NCBI GenBank assembly: GCA_903813345.2
Contig: CAIIXF020000009.1
Span: forward strand, 37,381,759 to 37,445,758
Source: Owenia fusiformis
Taxonomy: Eukaryota > Annelida > Polychaeta > Sabellida > Oweniidae
Reading direction: 5' to 3'
Length of the DNA stretch: 64,000 nt
Position 1 is the first letter of the stretch; each line of letters starts with the position of its first letter. This document shows positions 46,301-56,325 of this stretch, one piece after another. Made by a program: the position numbers and the translations under genes. The notes under the pieces were generated by a model. It saw only the letters and a list, made by a program, of their open reading frames with translations, was not told where the DNA came from and did no database searches.

Positions 46301-49300
46301 GTACAAGGTCAGGAGACACCCTAGTTCCTCCAAGCCCACCTAAAGGTGACGCTGCTATCTACCTCGAGGCAAAGGACTTAGTACGAATGTTCAATAAAGA
46401 TGGAGCTGCAGCACGTCGTTCTAAAAAAGAACCAGTTGCGGTAGGTATTGACTATTTTAAAACAGCCAAAGTAGAGTAAATATATTTGGTATTAATGTGG
46501 ATGAATAGGCTAGGATCCCTATTTATTTCCCTTAACTCCTTAAAGTCAGAGAAAACGGATATATCAGTCACAGAAATTTCTCAATAAAATGAAACTTTGA
46601 ATGAGTAATTTTTCTGTGTTCAGTTATTTTACCAAAATGAACATCAAAATTGTATACAAGTGGTTAATGTAAGAGGATCTTATTTATCATATTGGCTCAA
46701 CTTGAAATATTGAACTCAGATGAAATATATTATTGTTTAATGTTTATTTTAGAGTCAGTCCAATGGTGCTCAATTCCCCAAAGTAGACAGTGCTGATGCT
46801 ATAAGAAGTAACTGGCCCGACAGTAAAGACGCAAACTACCATGGCATATAGTATGTAAATTAAATTATTATTTGTTGACAGTATTTCTGTCATCATATAT
46901 AATAAGGATAAAATACAGCTCCTACCCAATCTACATATTTATCTGCTAAAGCTGCAACCTGAAAACCAATACATACAATCATACATGTATATCTAATGTA
47001 TTTACTGTAAATGTAATTGATTATATTTCTAAGACCCTGCTTTATGTTTATGAACACACTTTCTATCTATTACAAAGCAAGTTGCATAATATACCGTACG
47101 TGTATACACACTTTTTAGTTATTACAAAGGCAGTGAAACTGATGAAATCCAAAAACAAACTATTGAGTCTCGCTTCATCAGAGATGAGTTCTCCACAACG
47201 TGTAGCTACCTTCAGGTTAACTCCCCCGCAACTCTCGCTGCCTTGACCGGAACTGAGAATTTACGCAGGTCACCAAGGAAGAGTTTAACAAAGAAGGCTG
47301 TTGAGATCTCAAAGAACACCAGAAAAGGTGCATTAAAGTAAGTGGTACTTTAATACTTTATAGAAATGGAAGTTGGTTCACAGGAATGGTTGTTGTCAAC
47401 ATGGGAGGACTTCAGATCTATCATTTAAATGGAATTATGGACCACCTAAAATGCAAGTTATGGCAAAATTATTTCATTTATTGCAATCTGAGAGTCAAAA
47501 GTTTAGCGAGAGGAATCTCAGTACTGTATAAGTACATCACTGTTTGCTCATAAAAAAAGATTCCACCATTGTTGAGAAAGAATTTGCAAAAATGCAAAGG
47601 TTACATTTTTTGGGTCACCCTGCACAAATAAAACCTTATTGGTTGAGAATAAAAAACATGAATGGTTTTATGTCCCCACCACAAGTGATGAAATATTGTT
47701 ATAGTCTCCAACTTTTTATGGATAGTGTTCGGTGGTTGGTATTTGGCATTTAATGTCTGGCGATGGTGACATTTTGGATGTCAATGCCTTGTATTGGATT
47801 GCAACATCACCTATCTGTTCTAGGTCACCTCCAAAGCTAGGAAAAAGTTCAAAATATGATAGGCGTATGTCCCCGAGAAAACCCAGAAAACACATCTCAC
47901 CAAAATCTAAATCTCCCATGGTGACACAAAACAGAGGCAATGTAGAGGTGAAGAAAGGAGTTCCTGAAAAGGCTGAAAAGAATGTTAAAATAGATGAAGA
48001 TCTCAGTATGAAGACAGAGAAGTCCACTACTGCACAACTTAAGTCGGCAAGAACATCAAGATCAGAAAGACATAAAAAGGTATAATGTAAAAACCTTGAA
48101 AAATATGGCACACACAAGTGTGATTTTAGTTGTACTTTCTTGATTTCAAAATCCATTATTTTTCCTGTAGTTTTTTACAAAAACAGCTTCTTATCCCATC
48201 GAACGAAGTTCGGAGGGATATAGGGAACGCCTCCGTCCGTCCATACATCCGTACATACGTCCGTCCGGGCAAAAACTCAAATACCGTTGGCCTGATTTTG
48301 GTCATATTTTGTATACATATACCCTATGGGGATAGAAGTTCTGCTCGAAAGGCAATTTTCAAAATGGCCACTCATTTAAAAATGGCGGCCATTTTAGTGC
48401 CGATTTTACAGTAATTTAGGTGCAATGGTCAAAAAATGTAGGACGTTAAAAAAGCTAGAAATGTAGATACGAAAGAAGCACATGGCAGCCATCTTGAAAA
48501 ATGGCGGCCTTTACTCGTTATTTTTCGATATTTGCTATAACTCGAAAAGTAGTGGAGCGATTTTGTTCATATTTGATATGTGAATACTATAAGCATGGCA
48601 CACTGTCTAATGGCACTTTTGGTTGAAGGCGGCCATTTCGAAAAATGGCCACCATTTTAACGTATTTTACTATAAGGCCATAAGAAGTGCATTCTCTGTT
48701 TTGCGTCTCCTTGCTTGCACGATTTTGAGTAAATCAGAAAAAACAAACACATCCAAATAGTAATTACAAGGGTTTGAAAGAACCATCGCATTTCATTCAA
48801 TCAGAATCGGACGAAATTGCAGATCATTTGATGTGCGTCAAAATTGACAATGTTATTGATTACTATTGCATACATTGTGTATTTTCTTATTTTGTACCCT
48901 TGAATAATAGCTATGCTTAAATATATTGTATAGGATGTATAGATTTGTGTTTGTAATCACTGCAAATTGGCATGTCATCCCTTTATATGCCCATAAACAA
49001 GTTTGTGTTTTTTCTTGAGTTTGTGTTTGTTTTCCTTGTACCCTTGCATGATTTGGATTTTGCCATGACGCAAAACAAATAACCTACTTCTTATGGCCTA
49101 ACTGGAAAAGTAGTGGAGCGATTTTGTTCATATTTGGTATGTGAATAATATAAGCATGGCACACTGTCTAATGACACTTTTGGTAGAAAGTGGCCATTTT
49201 GAAAAATACCAGCCATGGCTGTTCGATGGGATTTGCTACGCTTTAGCGTTGCTGTTGTCTAGTTGTGACTAGGAGATCTTTTATTCATGATATTTTCAAA

Positions 49301-49931
49301 GTTGCAGTTTTAATTTTAAGAAATGCTTTAAAACTCGTTAAGGAAACACTGAAAATTTATCTCCAGGAATTTTTCATTTTAGAATTTACAGAAAACTACA
49401 ATTTTATTGAACCTTGGCGTAAAAATTGTAGGATGGTAGGTTTGGTTTTAGTTTGGCCATCATGGTACATGAATTGAATATTTAATATAACAAACAGCTT
49501 CAATTCTTTTAATAACAGTTATTTGATATTTTTTGTTGTAGAAATTATTGGAGATTGTTGAAGAAGTACTGAAGGAAAATGGTATTACTAAACAAGACAA
49601 ACTGTTTGCTAGATGTTCCCAGAGGTTATACACTACAACAAAGATGTTTGTAAAGGTACGAATAACAAGAAATAGTATGTCAAGTGATCAGCAATTTCCT
49701 GGACTATTCCTGTAAACATACATCATGAAATATCATCTTAGATTGACCACTCCCAAAAAATAATTGCATTGAAATATTTAACACACAAAAAATGTTTTTA
49801 TTAATTAAAACTACACTTATTTGTTTCAGGATCTGAAGACATCACATAACCTTTCAACTGAGATGAGGAAAATTGCAGAATCTCAAGTCCAGACTGTCCT
49901 AATGTTTGAACAGAGACATACCAAGAAATAA
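37364..49931 (+). CDS. MTBP: MTBP (MDM2-binding protein), Treslin partner in origin firing
   Basis: Eighteen exons: 37364-37406, 40389-40477, 40848-40936, 41446-41540, 41914-41962, 42128-42440, 43497-43583, 43891-43988, 44246-44318, 44586-44718, 45161-45544, 45792-45938, 46223-46440, 46753-46850, 47119-47337, 47824-48079, 49542-49655, 49830-49931. All have AG/GT borders and phases that fit; total 2607 bp, 868 residues (human about 900). MTBP binds Treslin/TICRR and helps load CDC45 at replication origins. Family signatures from memory: GALKRLVEWENA, EAKDLVRMFNKDG, NYHGIY, RFIRDEFSTTC and the C-terminal ARCSQRLYTTTKMFVKDLKT, which is the Sld7-like/DNA-binding end. Exon 1 (MEHKLIILACRNIS) is the least certain but has a good donor and matching phase. 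Residues 160-178 carry four S-P-x-R/K CDK sites in a tandem 6-residue repeat, and exons 15-16 add more. Introns hold a LINE, hAT, Helitron and Harbinger copies. Confidence 0.92.
37540..39655 (-). pseudogene. LINE reverse transcriptase with one nonsense codon, in MTBP intron 1
   Basis: A minus-strand frame from about 39640 to 37770 reads RRKAKAWKHYRE, then KTNPKAFWAYVNSK (upstream of RT), KKLKACKSPGPDNIPARFL, YRPISLTCILCKTMESII, FDFSRAFDSVPH, GIPQGSSLGPLAFIIYINDL, catalytic FADDTK, and a C-terminal RRATKLITGM..NTRGHCQKFY..FSQRTIDDWNNLP domain. One in-frame TAG at 39353-39355 splits it; the ATG downstream at 39342-39344 opens the 524-codon part. Endonuclease and ORF1 are missing, so it is 5'-truncated. 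The 3' end runs to a (GAT)n-like tail near 37546-37560. It is antisense to MTBP; the clade (CR1, Jockey or L2 group) is not settled. Confidence 0.88.
39877..39987. mobile_element. Short palindromic MITE
   Basis: GGATTGGCTCCCAGAATGCA faces TGCATTCTGGGAGTCAATCC, and CAAAATGCCGTTCTGCCATTTTG forms the loop-side pair; almost the whole 111 bp folds. It lies in MTBP intron 1 between the LINE and exon 2. No target duplication was recognised. Confidence 0.7.
42813..43393. mobile_element. hAT-type MITE in MTBP intron 6
   Basis: Termini TAGTGGTCGGA and TCCGAGCACTA are inverted with one mismatch, flanked by GTTCAGAT (42805-42812) and TTTCAGAT (43394-43401), an 8-bp duplication with one change. Subterminal TTACCGGCAA and GGTAATACCGGCAC words are also inverted. 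The TAGTG..TCGG terminus and 8-bp site point to hAT. No transposase is encoded. Confidence 0.82.
47666..47792. mobile_element. Satellite-free copy of the satellite-carrying family
   Basis: It has the family's end TTTTATGTCCCCACCACAAG..TGATGAAATATTGTTATAGTCTCC, the middle GTTCGGTGGTTGGTATTTGGC, and the other end GGTGACATTTTGGATGTCAATGCCTTG with no tandem monomers between. It lies in MTBP intron 15 just before exon 16 (47824). Compare 31-2190 and 50161-50891, which carry about 13 and about 4 monomers. Confidence 0.75.
48194..49262 (+). mobile_element. Helitron-like non-autonomous element in MTBP intron 16
   Basis: It starts TCCCATCGAACGAAG after an A (48193) and ends GCTACGCTTTAGCGTTGC, TGTTGT, CTAG before a T (49263). 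The 3' hairpin a few bases from CTAG and the A|T site are Helitron hallmarks. The interior has GTCCGTCC simple sequence and one or two ATGGCGGCCATTTT units. It is the reverse orientation of the copies at 3678-5602. A Harbinger-type MITE (48676-49098) is inserted in it. Confidence 0.78.
48676..49098. mobile_element. PIF/Harbinger-type MITE nested in the Helitron-like copy
   Basis: Inverted ends GGCCATAAGAAGT and ACTTCTTATGGCC, followed inside by GTTTTGCGTC and TGACGCAAAAC, bounded by TAA on both sides (48673-48675 and 49099-49101). A TAA duplication fits PIF/Harbinger. Other Helitron-like copies in this window show the empty site ACTATAACTCG with a single TAA, so the insertion and its duplication can be read directly. 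No protein is encoded. Confidence 0.85.
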
Positions 49932-50031
49932 GGCTTCAGTTATCAATAACACAATAGTTCAAGAATATAAGGACTCTGGAAATGAATCAAATGATAATGT
50001 ACTGTGATATAAAGAGATGGAAGAATACATG

Positions 50032-50037
50032 AATAAA
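50032..50037 (+). terminator. Poly(A) signal of MTBP
   Basis: AATAAA about 100 bp after the MTBP stop at 49929-49931, in a TA-rich 3' UTR; the first good match downstream. Confidence 0.65.
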
Positions 50038-50160
50038 AATTCATAAAAATTACAAATGATTGTGTATATAATTTTACAATTTTAAATTCCAAATGTGTTT
50101 AGTAGAGGAGTGAGGAATTTAACCAGCTGGGAATGTCTCTTTATTTTGATCCACTATGGT

Positions 50161-50891
50161 TTTTATGTCACTACCAAAAAGTGTTGACATATTGTTATTG
50201 TCTCCATTTTTTGTGACGGTGGTTGGTGATTGGCGTTTGTAACAAATTCTTAACTTCCAATAACTTAACAAATACTGTTCACACTGACTTAATTTTTTTT
50301 CAAAATCATCTACAAGTTTTCAGAAGTTCAAATCTGACTTAAGATTTAAGATTTGACCTTCAGTGACCTTTTAAAGGTCCAAATAAGGTTTATGAATGGC
50401 GAGTGGCGTCTGTAACAAATTCTAACAACTTCCAATATTAAACTTGACAAATACTGTTTAGACAGACTTCAATTTTTTCAAAGTCATCTATAAGTTCTCA
50501 GAAGTTCAAAGCTGATTTGACCTTCAATGACATTTAGAAGGTCAAAAAGGTCTTTTTTCAACTTGCCTCAAATTGATTAAATTTTTTTTTCAAAATCAAG
50601 TTCAAATCTGACTATAGATTTGAGATTTGACCTTCAATGACCTTCTCAAGGTCAAAAAATGTATTTTTCAACTTGCTTCAAATTGACCAAATTTTTTTTA
50701 AAATCATTTACAACTTCTAGGAAATTCAAATCTGACTTTAGATTTGAGATTTGACCTTCAACGACATTCTCAAGTCAAAAAAGGTCAAGAAGGTCTTTCG
50801 ATTAAAAAAGGTGAAAGGTCTTTTTTCAACTTGCTTCAAATTGATTAAATTTTCTAGGTGGTGGTGACATTTTGTCATGTTAATGCCTTGT
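50161..50891. repeat. Satellite-carrying dispersed element, middle-length copy
   Basis: It has the ends ATGTCACTACC..GTGTTGACATATTG and GGTGGTGACATTTTGTCATG..AATGCCTTGTT around about four monomers (AAATCATCTAC, AAGTTCAAATCTGACTT, GACCTTCAATGA, CAACTTGCTTCAAATTGA). These are reverse-complement to those at 31-2190. It lies directly downstream of MTBP. Confidence 0.8.
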
Positions 50892-50899
50892 TATTTCAT

Positions 50900-51790
50900 A
50901 CTTTGATCTTGGCTTCTGTTTTTTGATTCTTGTAGTCCACCAGGTTTGTTGAAATGAAATCTCCCAACATGTTCTATCTTTAATTACACTGTAATTTTAT
51001 CCCTCATTATATTACATGCACTTATGGAGAATACACAGTATGGATACTGTATTGAACAACTGCTCTCAGAGTATACTTACTTGCAGCTTATACTTGCTGA
51101 TAATTTAAAGGCCTTGTAGAAAGTTTTTACCTCTGCACTGTGAAGCATTTGTAGTCCTCGCAATCAAGATCTGATGTATGAAACCATTTCTAAATTAAAA
51201 TATAGATTGAATCGAGTTAATTGGTTTCATGTAAAAAGTGGATTGGATCAGGAATTTACAAAAAACATTACTAGTATTACTGTTTTTACCATTGATCCCT
51301 TCCCACAAGTTGAATATGGAGATATGATCTTTGTTTGCAGGCTACTTTTAGACCATTAGCATAAGATTTATTAATAATGTGCAACTCAAAATCAAAGTTA
51401 AAAGTTGTCTGTGATGTAACTATAAATGTGGCATTCAAATGTAGCCATTTGTTTTTTGTACAATTTTCTCAATTATGATGAAATCCTCATGAACTTTCGA
51501 TTTCTTATACATTCACTGCATGAAACAGTTGTGTACTTACACAGTATCAATATACTTTTTAAATTATGGACACCACTATTTCATGCATCTTTCTGCAGAA
51601 AATTACATTGAATTCAGAAAGTTGTTCCAAAACTAGGGGGGGGTACCTTATTTATGTCACACGTGACATGGAGCTGGGTGCCAAACCAAAAAATCAGAAA
51701 GAAACTGAGCAACATTGCAGATTTTTTTTTCTTTTATTAAGTTATTCATTTGTACAAAGAATACTATACAATGTGTGTAGGTGACTGCTT
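50900..51790. other. Intergenic DNA without recognised features
   Basis: Between the satellite element and the DIRS retrotransposon. A poly-G run at 51637-51644 is followed by GTACCTTATTTATGTCACACGTGAC. No exon or RNA gene was seen. Confidence 0.4.
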
Positions 51791-52466
51791 TGAGCATTCT
51801 ACCTCGTTACAGCATCAAGTATCACGTGAGATGGTATTGCGCATGTGCGGACATCTAGATCTTCAGTGTATTGCAGGACATGACTATGAGCGGACGTAGC
51901 TCTGAGTAAGCGTATGTACAATGTTTTATTTTCCTTGTGTGTGATCAATCAAACTTGTCACATACATATTGCATCAACAACTTGATGCAAGTTGTCTAAA
52001 CATACACTTACTCCAGTTCTGCTTCTGTGATTTTATGCACAGATTCTAGAGGGAAATACAGTCAATAAGTTGATTTGCACTTCCCAACTCGAACGCCAAA
52101 TAAGTTTGGTTTTCGTCAGACGGCAATATTTCCTCAGTAGGATATTATTGCTACATTTTGAATCAACAAGTTGATTTGAATCAAACAAAACGAACACCAA
52201 ATAAGTTTGGTATTTGTTCAGTAATCGTTCCTCAATAGGATAGGATTGCTACATTCATTTGAATCGTGAAATTCATTTGAAGGTGACTATTTGTAATAGT
52301 TTATGCTTGAACGCCCTCAAACGCTACTGTAGTGTGCACTCACATTCAAACCCGGTAAGCCAGGTATTGAATATCGGTGGCGAATAGAATAAATTCACCA
52401 CGCTTGAAGTGCGACATACTGTAGCAACGTGTAATTTTGATTCACTACAATTAGGAATATTATACG

Positions 52467-53732
52467 ATGGCGTCTCAACAAATGTTGTACAAACCAGAGG
52501 GAGCATTATCACCAAGTGACGATGCACTTTTGGACGAACCAATGGATACTGATAAAGGTCCGTCTACTAGCTCAAATGCTTGTGAAACTGGTTCTAAGAC
52601 CAAGGATAGGTCTAAATCTGGTGATATAGGATCAAAGAAATCCCGAAAATTGTCTTCAAAACAAGACTTTTCCGACAATAGCCTCCAGAGTTTGACTCAG
52701 GCTATAACAACCTCAATATCCAGTGGACTGGGTGCAATTCAAAGCACCTTGTCGGGTGTAATGACTTCGTCCATTAAAGACCTGCAAAAGTGCATACAGC
52801 ATTCTCAATATGCTGAGGATGTAGATGACTTTGGATATAATGATGAGGAGGATGAAATTGACCAGGATCAATTCAATGATGATACCGATGGTTGTGAACC
52901 ACCACCTAGAAAGAAACCTAAGGTTTCTGATCAGGAGGAGCAAACGGATGAACCAGCTAGGAAAGCCTCATCACTGATGCAAAGCCTCCAAGCAAAGGTG
53001 AAAACCCATGAAGAAATGGGCCCACCATTGAGTGATGGAGCGGCTGCTCTATTAAATGATCTCATACAGTCAAATATGAACGATGATGATGAAAAATTAA
53101 AATTTGACAAATATAAAACGCCTTCTAATACCCCCAATGTCAGCACGACCAAGGTCAATGAGCAAATTTGGTCACGTGTATCTGCTGATGTCCGGTCGAG
53201 TGACATCCGCTTACAGAAAACACAGGCTCCACTTATTAAAGCTACGATCGCTTCAATGCGTGCATTAGAAATGATCGACGAGTTAAAGCAGAATTTGGCC
53301 TCCGTCTCTGATGATTATGATGATACTTTGGGCAAAATTGCTGAACTCATGTACGATAGCATTGAACTTTCTTGCAGTGCTAACTACAAGTTTAACCTTC
53401 GACGCAGGGAATTATTCAAACCTGAAATCAGTCAAAACTTTAAGCATCTCTGCGCGAAGTCAGTCCCTATTACTACCTACCTGTTTGGCGACGACATCAC
53501 GAAACAAGTTCGTGATATTGCCGAGATGAACAAAACTCAACTTAAGGGAGTTTTCCCCTCTAATGATAACAGGAGTGGATTTAGAGGACGCGGCAAGGGG
53601 CGCGGACGTGGTCGAGGTCGAGCTTCTTTTTTAGGCCAGCGCCAGCGGGGCAACCAATCCAAATGGAAAGAAAGCCAGGGAAAGGGGAAGAGATCAAGAT
53701 CCAACCCAGACAAGAAAACCCAATCCCAATAG
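52467..53732 (+). CDS. DIRS gag-like protein
   Basis: 421 residues. The first 80 are Ser/Lys-rich, then SLQSLTQAITTSISSGLGAI starts a helical part. An acidic stretch (residues about 115-140, DDFGYNDEEDEIDQDQ) and PPPRKKPK, a likely nuclear signal, follow. The core (about 215-360) ends FKHLCAKSVPITTYLFGDD. The C terminus (about 370-400) is an Arg/Gly box (RGRGKGRGRGRGR), as in DIRS gag proteins lacking zinc knuckles, and probably binds RNA. It overlaps the RT ORF by 70 bp in another frame, so frameshifting or re-initiation is needed for RT. Confidence 0.78.
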   Translation: MASQQMLYKPEGALSPSDDALLDEPMDTDKGPSTSSNACETGSKTKDRSKSGDIGSKKSRKLSSKQDFSDNSLQSLTQAITTSISSGLGAIQSTLSGVMTSSIKDLQKCIQHSQYAEDVDDFGYNDEEDEIDQDQFNDDTDGCEPPPRKKPKVSDQEEQTDEPARKASSLMQSLQAKVKTHEEMGPPLSDGAAALLNDLIQSNMNDDDEKLKFDKYKTPSNTPNVSTTKVNEQIWSRVSADVRSSDIRLQKTQAPLIKATIASMRALEMIDELKQNLASVSDDYDDTLGKIAELMYDSIELSCSANYKFNLRRRELFKPEISQNFKHLCAKSVPITTYLFGDDITKQVRDIAEMNKTQLKGVFPSNDNRSGFRGRGKGRGRGRGRASFLGQRQRGNQSKWKESQGKGKRSRSNPDKKTQSQ

Positions 53733-55849
53733 CCTCCATACAATCGTCCCCAGCCATGGAAGGTGATATTACAGAGGTAAGAAATTCTCTGAGAAATATG
53801 GTTAAAATGTTCAAAGGCGGTCGATTGAAACAATTCTATCAGGCATGGTGTTCAATAACGTCAGATGAATCTATTCTTAAAACTATTAGAGGCTATGATA
53901 TTGAATTCATAGATGATGTACCTTACAGTGAGCATCAACGCGCATTAAAATTTTCAGAATCAGAATGTTTGGCGGTTGATGAGGAAATTGAAAAATTCCT
54001 AATGAAAGGCATAATCGAAATAGTTGATAGATCGAATATCGGTTATTTGTCATCAATTTTTCTGACCCCTAAGAAAGATGGGTCAAAAAGAACCATATTA
54101 AATCTTAAAAATCTGAATGAGCATGTTGAGTATCACCATTTTAAAATGGAAAATCTTCAAAATGCCATCAGTCTTGTAAGTAGGAATTGTTTCATGTCCA
54201 CCGTCGACGTAAAGGACGCCTATTACAGCATTCCAATTTCAACAGATTCACAAAGGTTTCTTCAATTTGAATGGAAGGGTAAAATATACCAATATACATG
54301 TCTTCCACAGGGCCTTTCATCAGCCCCTCGAATTTTCACGAAAATCTTGAAACCTGTATATTCCATTCTACGCAACGAAGGCCATCTGTCGGTGGCTTAC
54401 ATTGACGATTCTTGTCTCTTTGCAGAAACATATGACGAATGCAAACGAAACATTCTTGCCACCATGCAAAAGCTTCAGAGTTTGGGCTTCATACTTCACC
54501 CAGAGAAGTGCGACCTGGAACCTAAACAGGTAGTTACATTCTTAGGTTTTCAATTAGATTCGATCAACATGAAAATTAGCCTTACGACTGAAAAAGCTAT
54601 TTCTATAGTTTCCTTGTGTAGAAAGCTTATAAGTCAACGCAAAGTTGAGTGTTCAATAAGAGAATTGGCTCAATTAATTGGAAAACTGGTCGCATCTTTT
54701 CCCGGGGTGACATATGGCCCACTGCATTATCGTATCCTAGAGCATGAGAAAATAACAGCGTTGGCACGGAATCGTGGTAATTTTGATGCTAACATTGTTC
54801 TTTCTCGTGAAGCTATTAGTGAAATAAAATGGTGGATGGATAATGTGAAATCTGCATTCAAATGTTTATCTATTGCAGAACCTCGCCACCTGATAAGGAC
54901 GGATGCCAGCATGATGGGCTGGGGTGCCTTTGACGTAACCCATAATGTTAAAACTGGTGGACGATGGACAAACGAAGAATCTGAAAATCACATCAATTAT
55001 TTAGAACTTTTGTCTATCTATTTAGGTTTGAGGTCTTTATGCCGAGCATCTGATGGTCTCCACGTCAGGGTCGAAACTGATAATACCACTGCTCTCACAT
55101 ACATCAATAAAATGGGGGGTACGAAATCAGCTTCTTGCAATCAGCTTGCTAAAGAAATCTGGCAATGGTGTATTTTGCAAAATATTTGGCTATCATGTAG
55201 TCATATAGCTGGTGTTGATAACATTGAGGCTGATTCCGAATCTCGCCTATTTCATGACGATACAGAATGGATGATTCAAAAATATGTGTTTCATGACATT
55301 GTCCAGTTAGATGGTTGGCTGAAACCCAATATAGATTTATTTGCTTCCAGGTTGAACAATCAATTGAAGAAATACGTTTCTTGGAAGCCAGACCCGAATG
55401 CTCAATTTATTGACGCCTTTTCAAAAAATTGGCACAATTTGCTAATATATGCATTTCCTCCTTTCAGTTTGCTGATGAGAGTTATGCAAAAGATAGCGAA
55501 CGACCAAGCAGAAGCGATCGTTATCGTTCCCCTTTGGTCGACACAACCTTGGTGGGCAAAAATGTTACGTTTGCTGGTGAAAAACCCTGTCGTTCTACCT
55601 CGCAAACCGAACCTACTATATCTTCCATACAAGGACGATCAGCATCCCCTTCGACGGAAATTGACTCTAGTGGCTTGCAACTTATCAGGGAACATCTCAA
55701 AAACCAAGGCGTATCGGGACACGCTGCTGAGATCGTCATCAATTCGTGGAGACCACTTTCTCAAAAACAGTACGCGGTTTACCTCAGAAAGTGGATTCAG
55801 TTCAACAGTGCTCGGGAAAGTAATCCCCTTCGTCCAACTTTACAAATAG
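53663..55849 (+). CDS. DIRS reverse transcriptase, RNase H and methylase-like domain
   Basis: 728 codons. RT: KGIIEIVDRSNIGYLSSIFL, KKDGSKRTILNLKNLN, STVDVKDAYYSIPI (first Asp about residue 181), LPQGLSSAPRIFTKIL, catalytic YIDD (about 246-249), and LGFQLDS. RNase H with all four acidic residues: RTDASMMGWG (about 412), INYLELLSIYLGL, VETDNTTALTYI, NIEADSESR. Then NIDLFASRLNNQLKKYVSW, IDAFSKNW and YAFPPFSLLMRVMQKI, the module after RNase H that is annotated in DIRS elements as a DNA N6-adenine methylase-like domain. The last 140 codons overlap the recombinase ORF in another frame. The first ATG used is a convention; the true start depends on how the ORF is reached from gag. Confidence 0.9.
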   Translation: MERKPGKGEEIKIQPRQENPIPIASIQSSPAMEGDITEVRNSLRNMVKMFKGGRLKQFYQAWCSITSDESILKTIRGYDIEFIDDVPYSEHQRALKFSESECLAVDEEIEKFLMKGIIEIVDRSNIGYLSSIFLTPKKDGSKRTILNLKNLNEHVEYHHFKMENLQNAISLVSRNCFMSTVDVKDAYYSIPISTDSQRFLQFEWKGKIYQYTCLPQGLSSAPRIFTKILKPVYSILRNEGHLSVAYIDDSCLFAETYDECKRNILATMQKLQSLGFILHPEKCDLEPKQVVTFLGFQLDSINMKISLTTEKAISIVSLCRKLISQRKVECSIRELAQLIGKLVASFPGVTYGPLHYRILEHEKITALARNRGNFDANIVLSREAISEIKWWMDNVKSAFKCLSIAEPRHLIRTDASMMGWGAFDVTHNVKTGGRWTNEESENHINYLELLSIYLGLRSLCRASDGLHVRVETDNTTALTYINKMGGTKSASCNQLAKEIWQWCILQNIWLSCSHIAGVDNIEADSESRLFHDDTEWMIQKYVFHDIVQLDGWLKPNIDLFASRLNNQLKKYVSWKPDPNAQFIDAFSKNWHNLLIYAFPPFSLLMRVMQKIANDQAEAIVIVPLWSTQPWWAKMLRLLVKNPVVLPRKPNLLYLPYKDDQHPLRRKLTLVACNLSGNISKTKAYRDTLLRSSSIRGDHFLKNSTRFTSESGFSSTVLGKVIPFVQLYK

Positions 55850-56325
55850 GATTGGACTTTCTCACCGAACTGTATAATCAAAAGGTGAGCTATAGCACGA
55901 TTAATACAGCCAGATGCGCACTATCGTCATGCATCACATTCGACGGGAATGTGACTTTTGGCAATCATCCCATCGTAATTCGTTTCATGAAGGGCATTTT
56001 CAACGAAAACCCCCCAGTGCCTAGATATATTGCAACATGGGACGTCTCTGTAGTTTTGGAATATCTAAAAACGCTCTCTCCAGTTAATGAACTTAAGTTA
56101 CAAACACTTACATTGAAACTGGTTGCTTTGATAGCCTTGGTCACAGCACAGCGTTGTCAAACGATACATATGTTAAATATTAAAGACATGATATGTGAAG
56201 AGGACCGATACGTGTTTCTCTTGTCAGAACATCTGAAACAATCAAAACCAGGATATAAACCTTTGAATATTGAACTACATAAATATAGTGATCGACGACT
56301 TTGTGTCTTCTCAACACTCTCAGAG
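55429..56325 (+). pseudogene. DIRS tyrosine recombinase, truncated by LTR insertion
   Basis: The frame gives an N-terminal linker, an SAM-like core-binding part (SGHAAEIVINSWRPLSQKQY, YLRKWIQF, GLDFLTELYNQKVSYSTINT, GNHPIVIRFMKGIF) and the start of the catalytic fold with the first Arg in TAQRCQTIHMLNIKDM (codon 56152-56154). It is followed by YVFLLSEHLKQSKPGYKPL and RRLCVFSTLSEC. The His-x-x-Arg and the Tyr nucleophile are missing: at 56326 the frame runs into LTR sequence and stops at 56382. The real start is uncertain because the frame overlaps RT from 55429. The copy cannot be active as it stands. Confidence 0.82.

Larger units (their letters stand above)
51790..56325 (+). mobile_element. 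DIRS-type tyrosine-recombinase retrotransposon, 3' end cut off
   Basis: Three overlapping plus-strand ORFs in the DIRS order: gag-like (52467-53732), RT plus RNase H plus methylase-like domain (53663-55849), tyrosine recombinase (55429-56325). There is no integrase or LTR, as expected of DIRS, which integrates through a circular DNA and the recombinase. The 5' boundary is approximate; 51790-52466 is non-coding leader with duplicated words (GAACGCCAAATAAGTTTGGT and a near copy about 90 bp later). The right end is replaced at 56326 by an LTR element, and the remainder should lie beyond this window. The first two ORFs show no stops or frameshifts, so the copy was probably young when hit. Confidence 0.85.
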
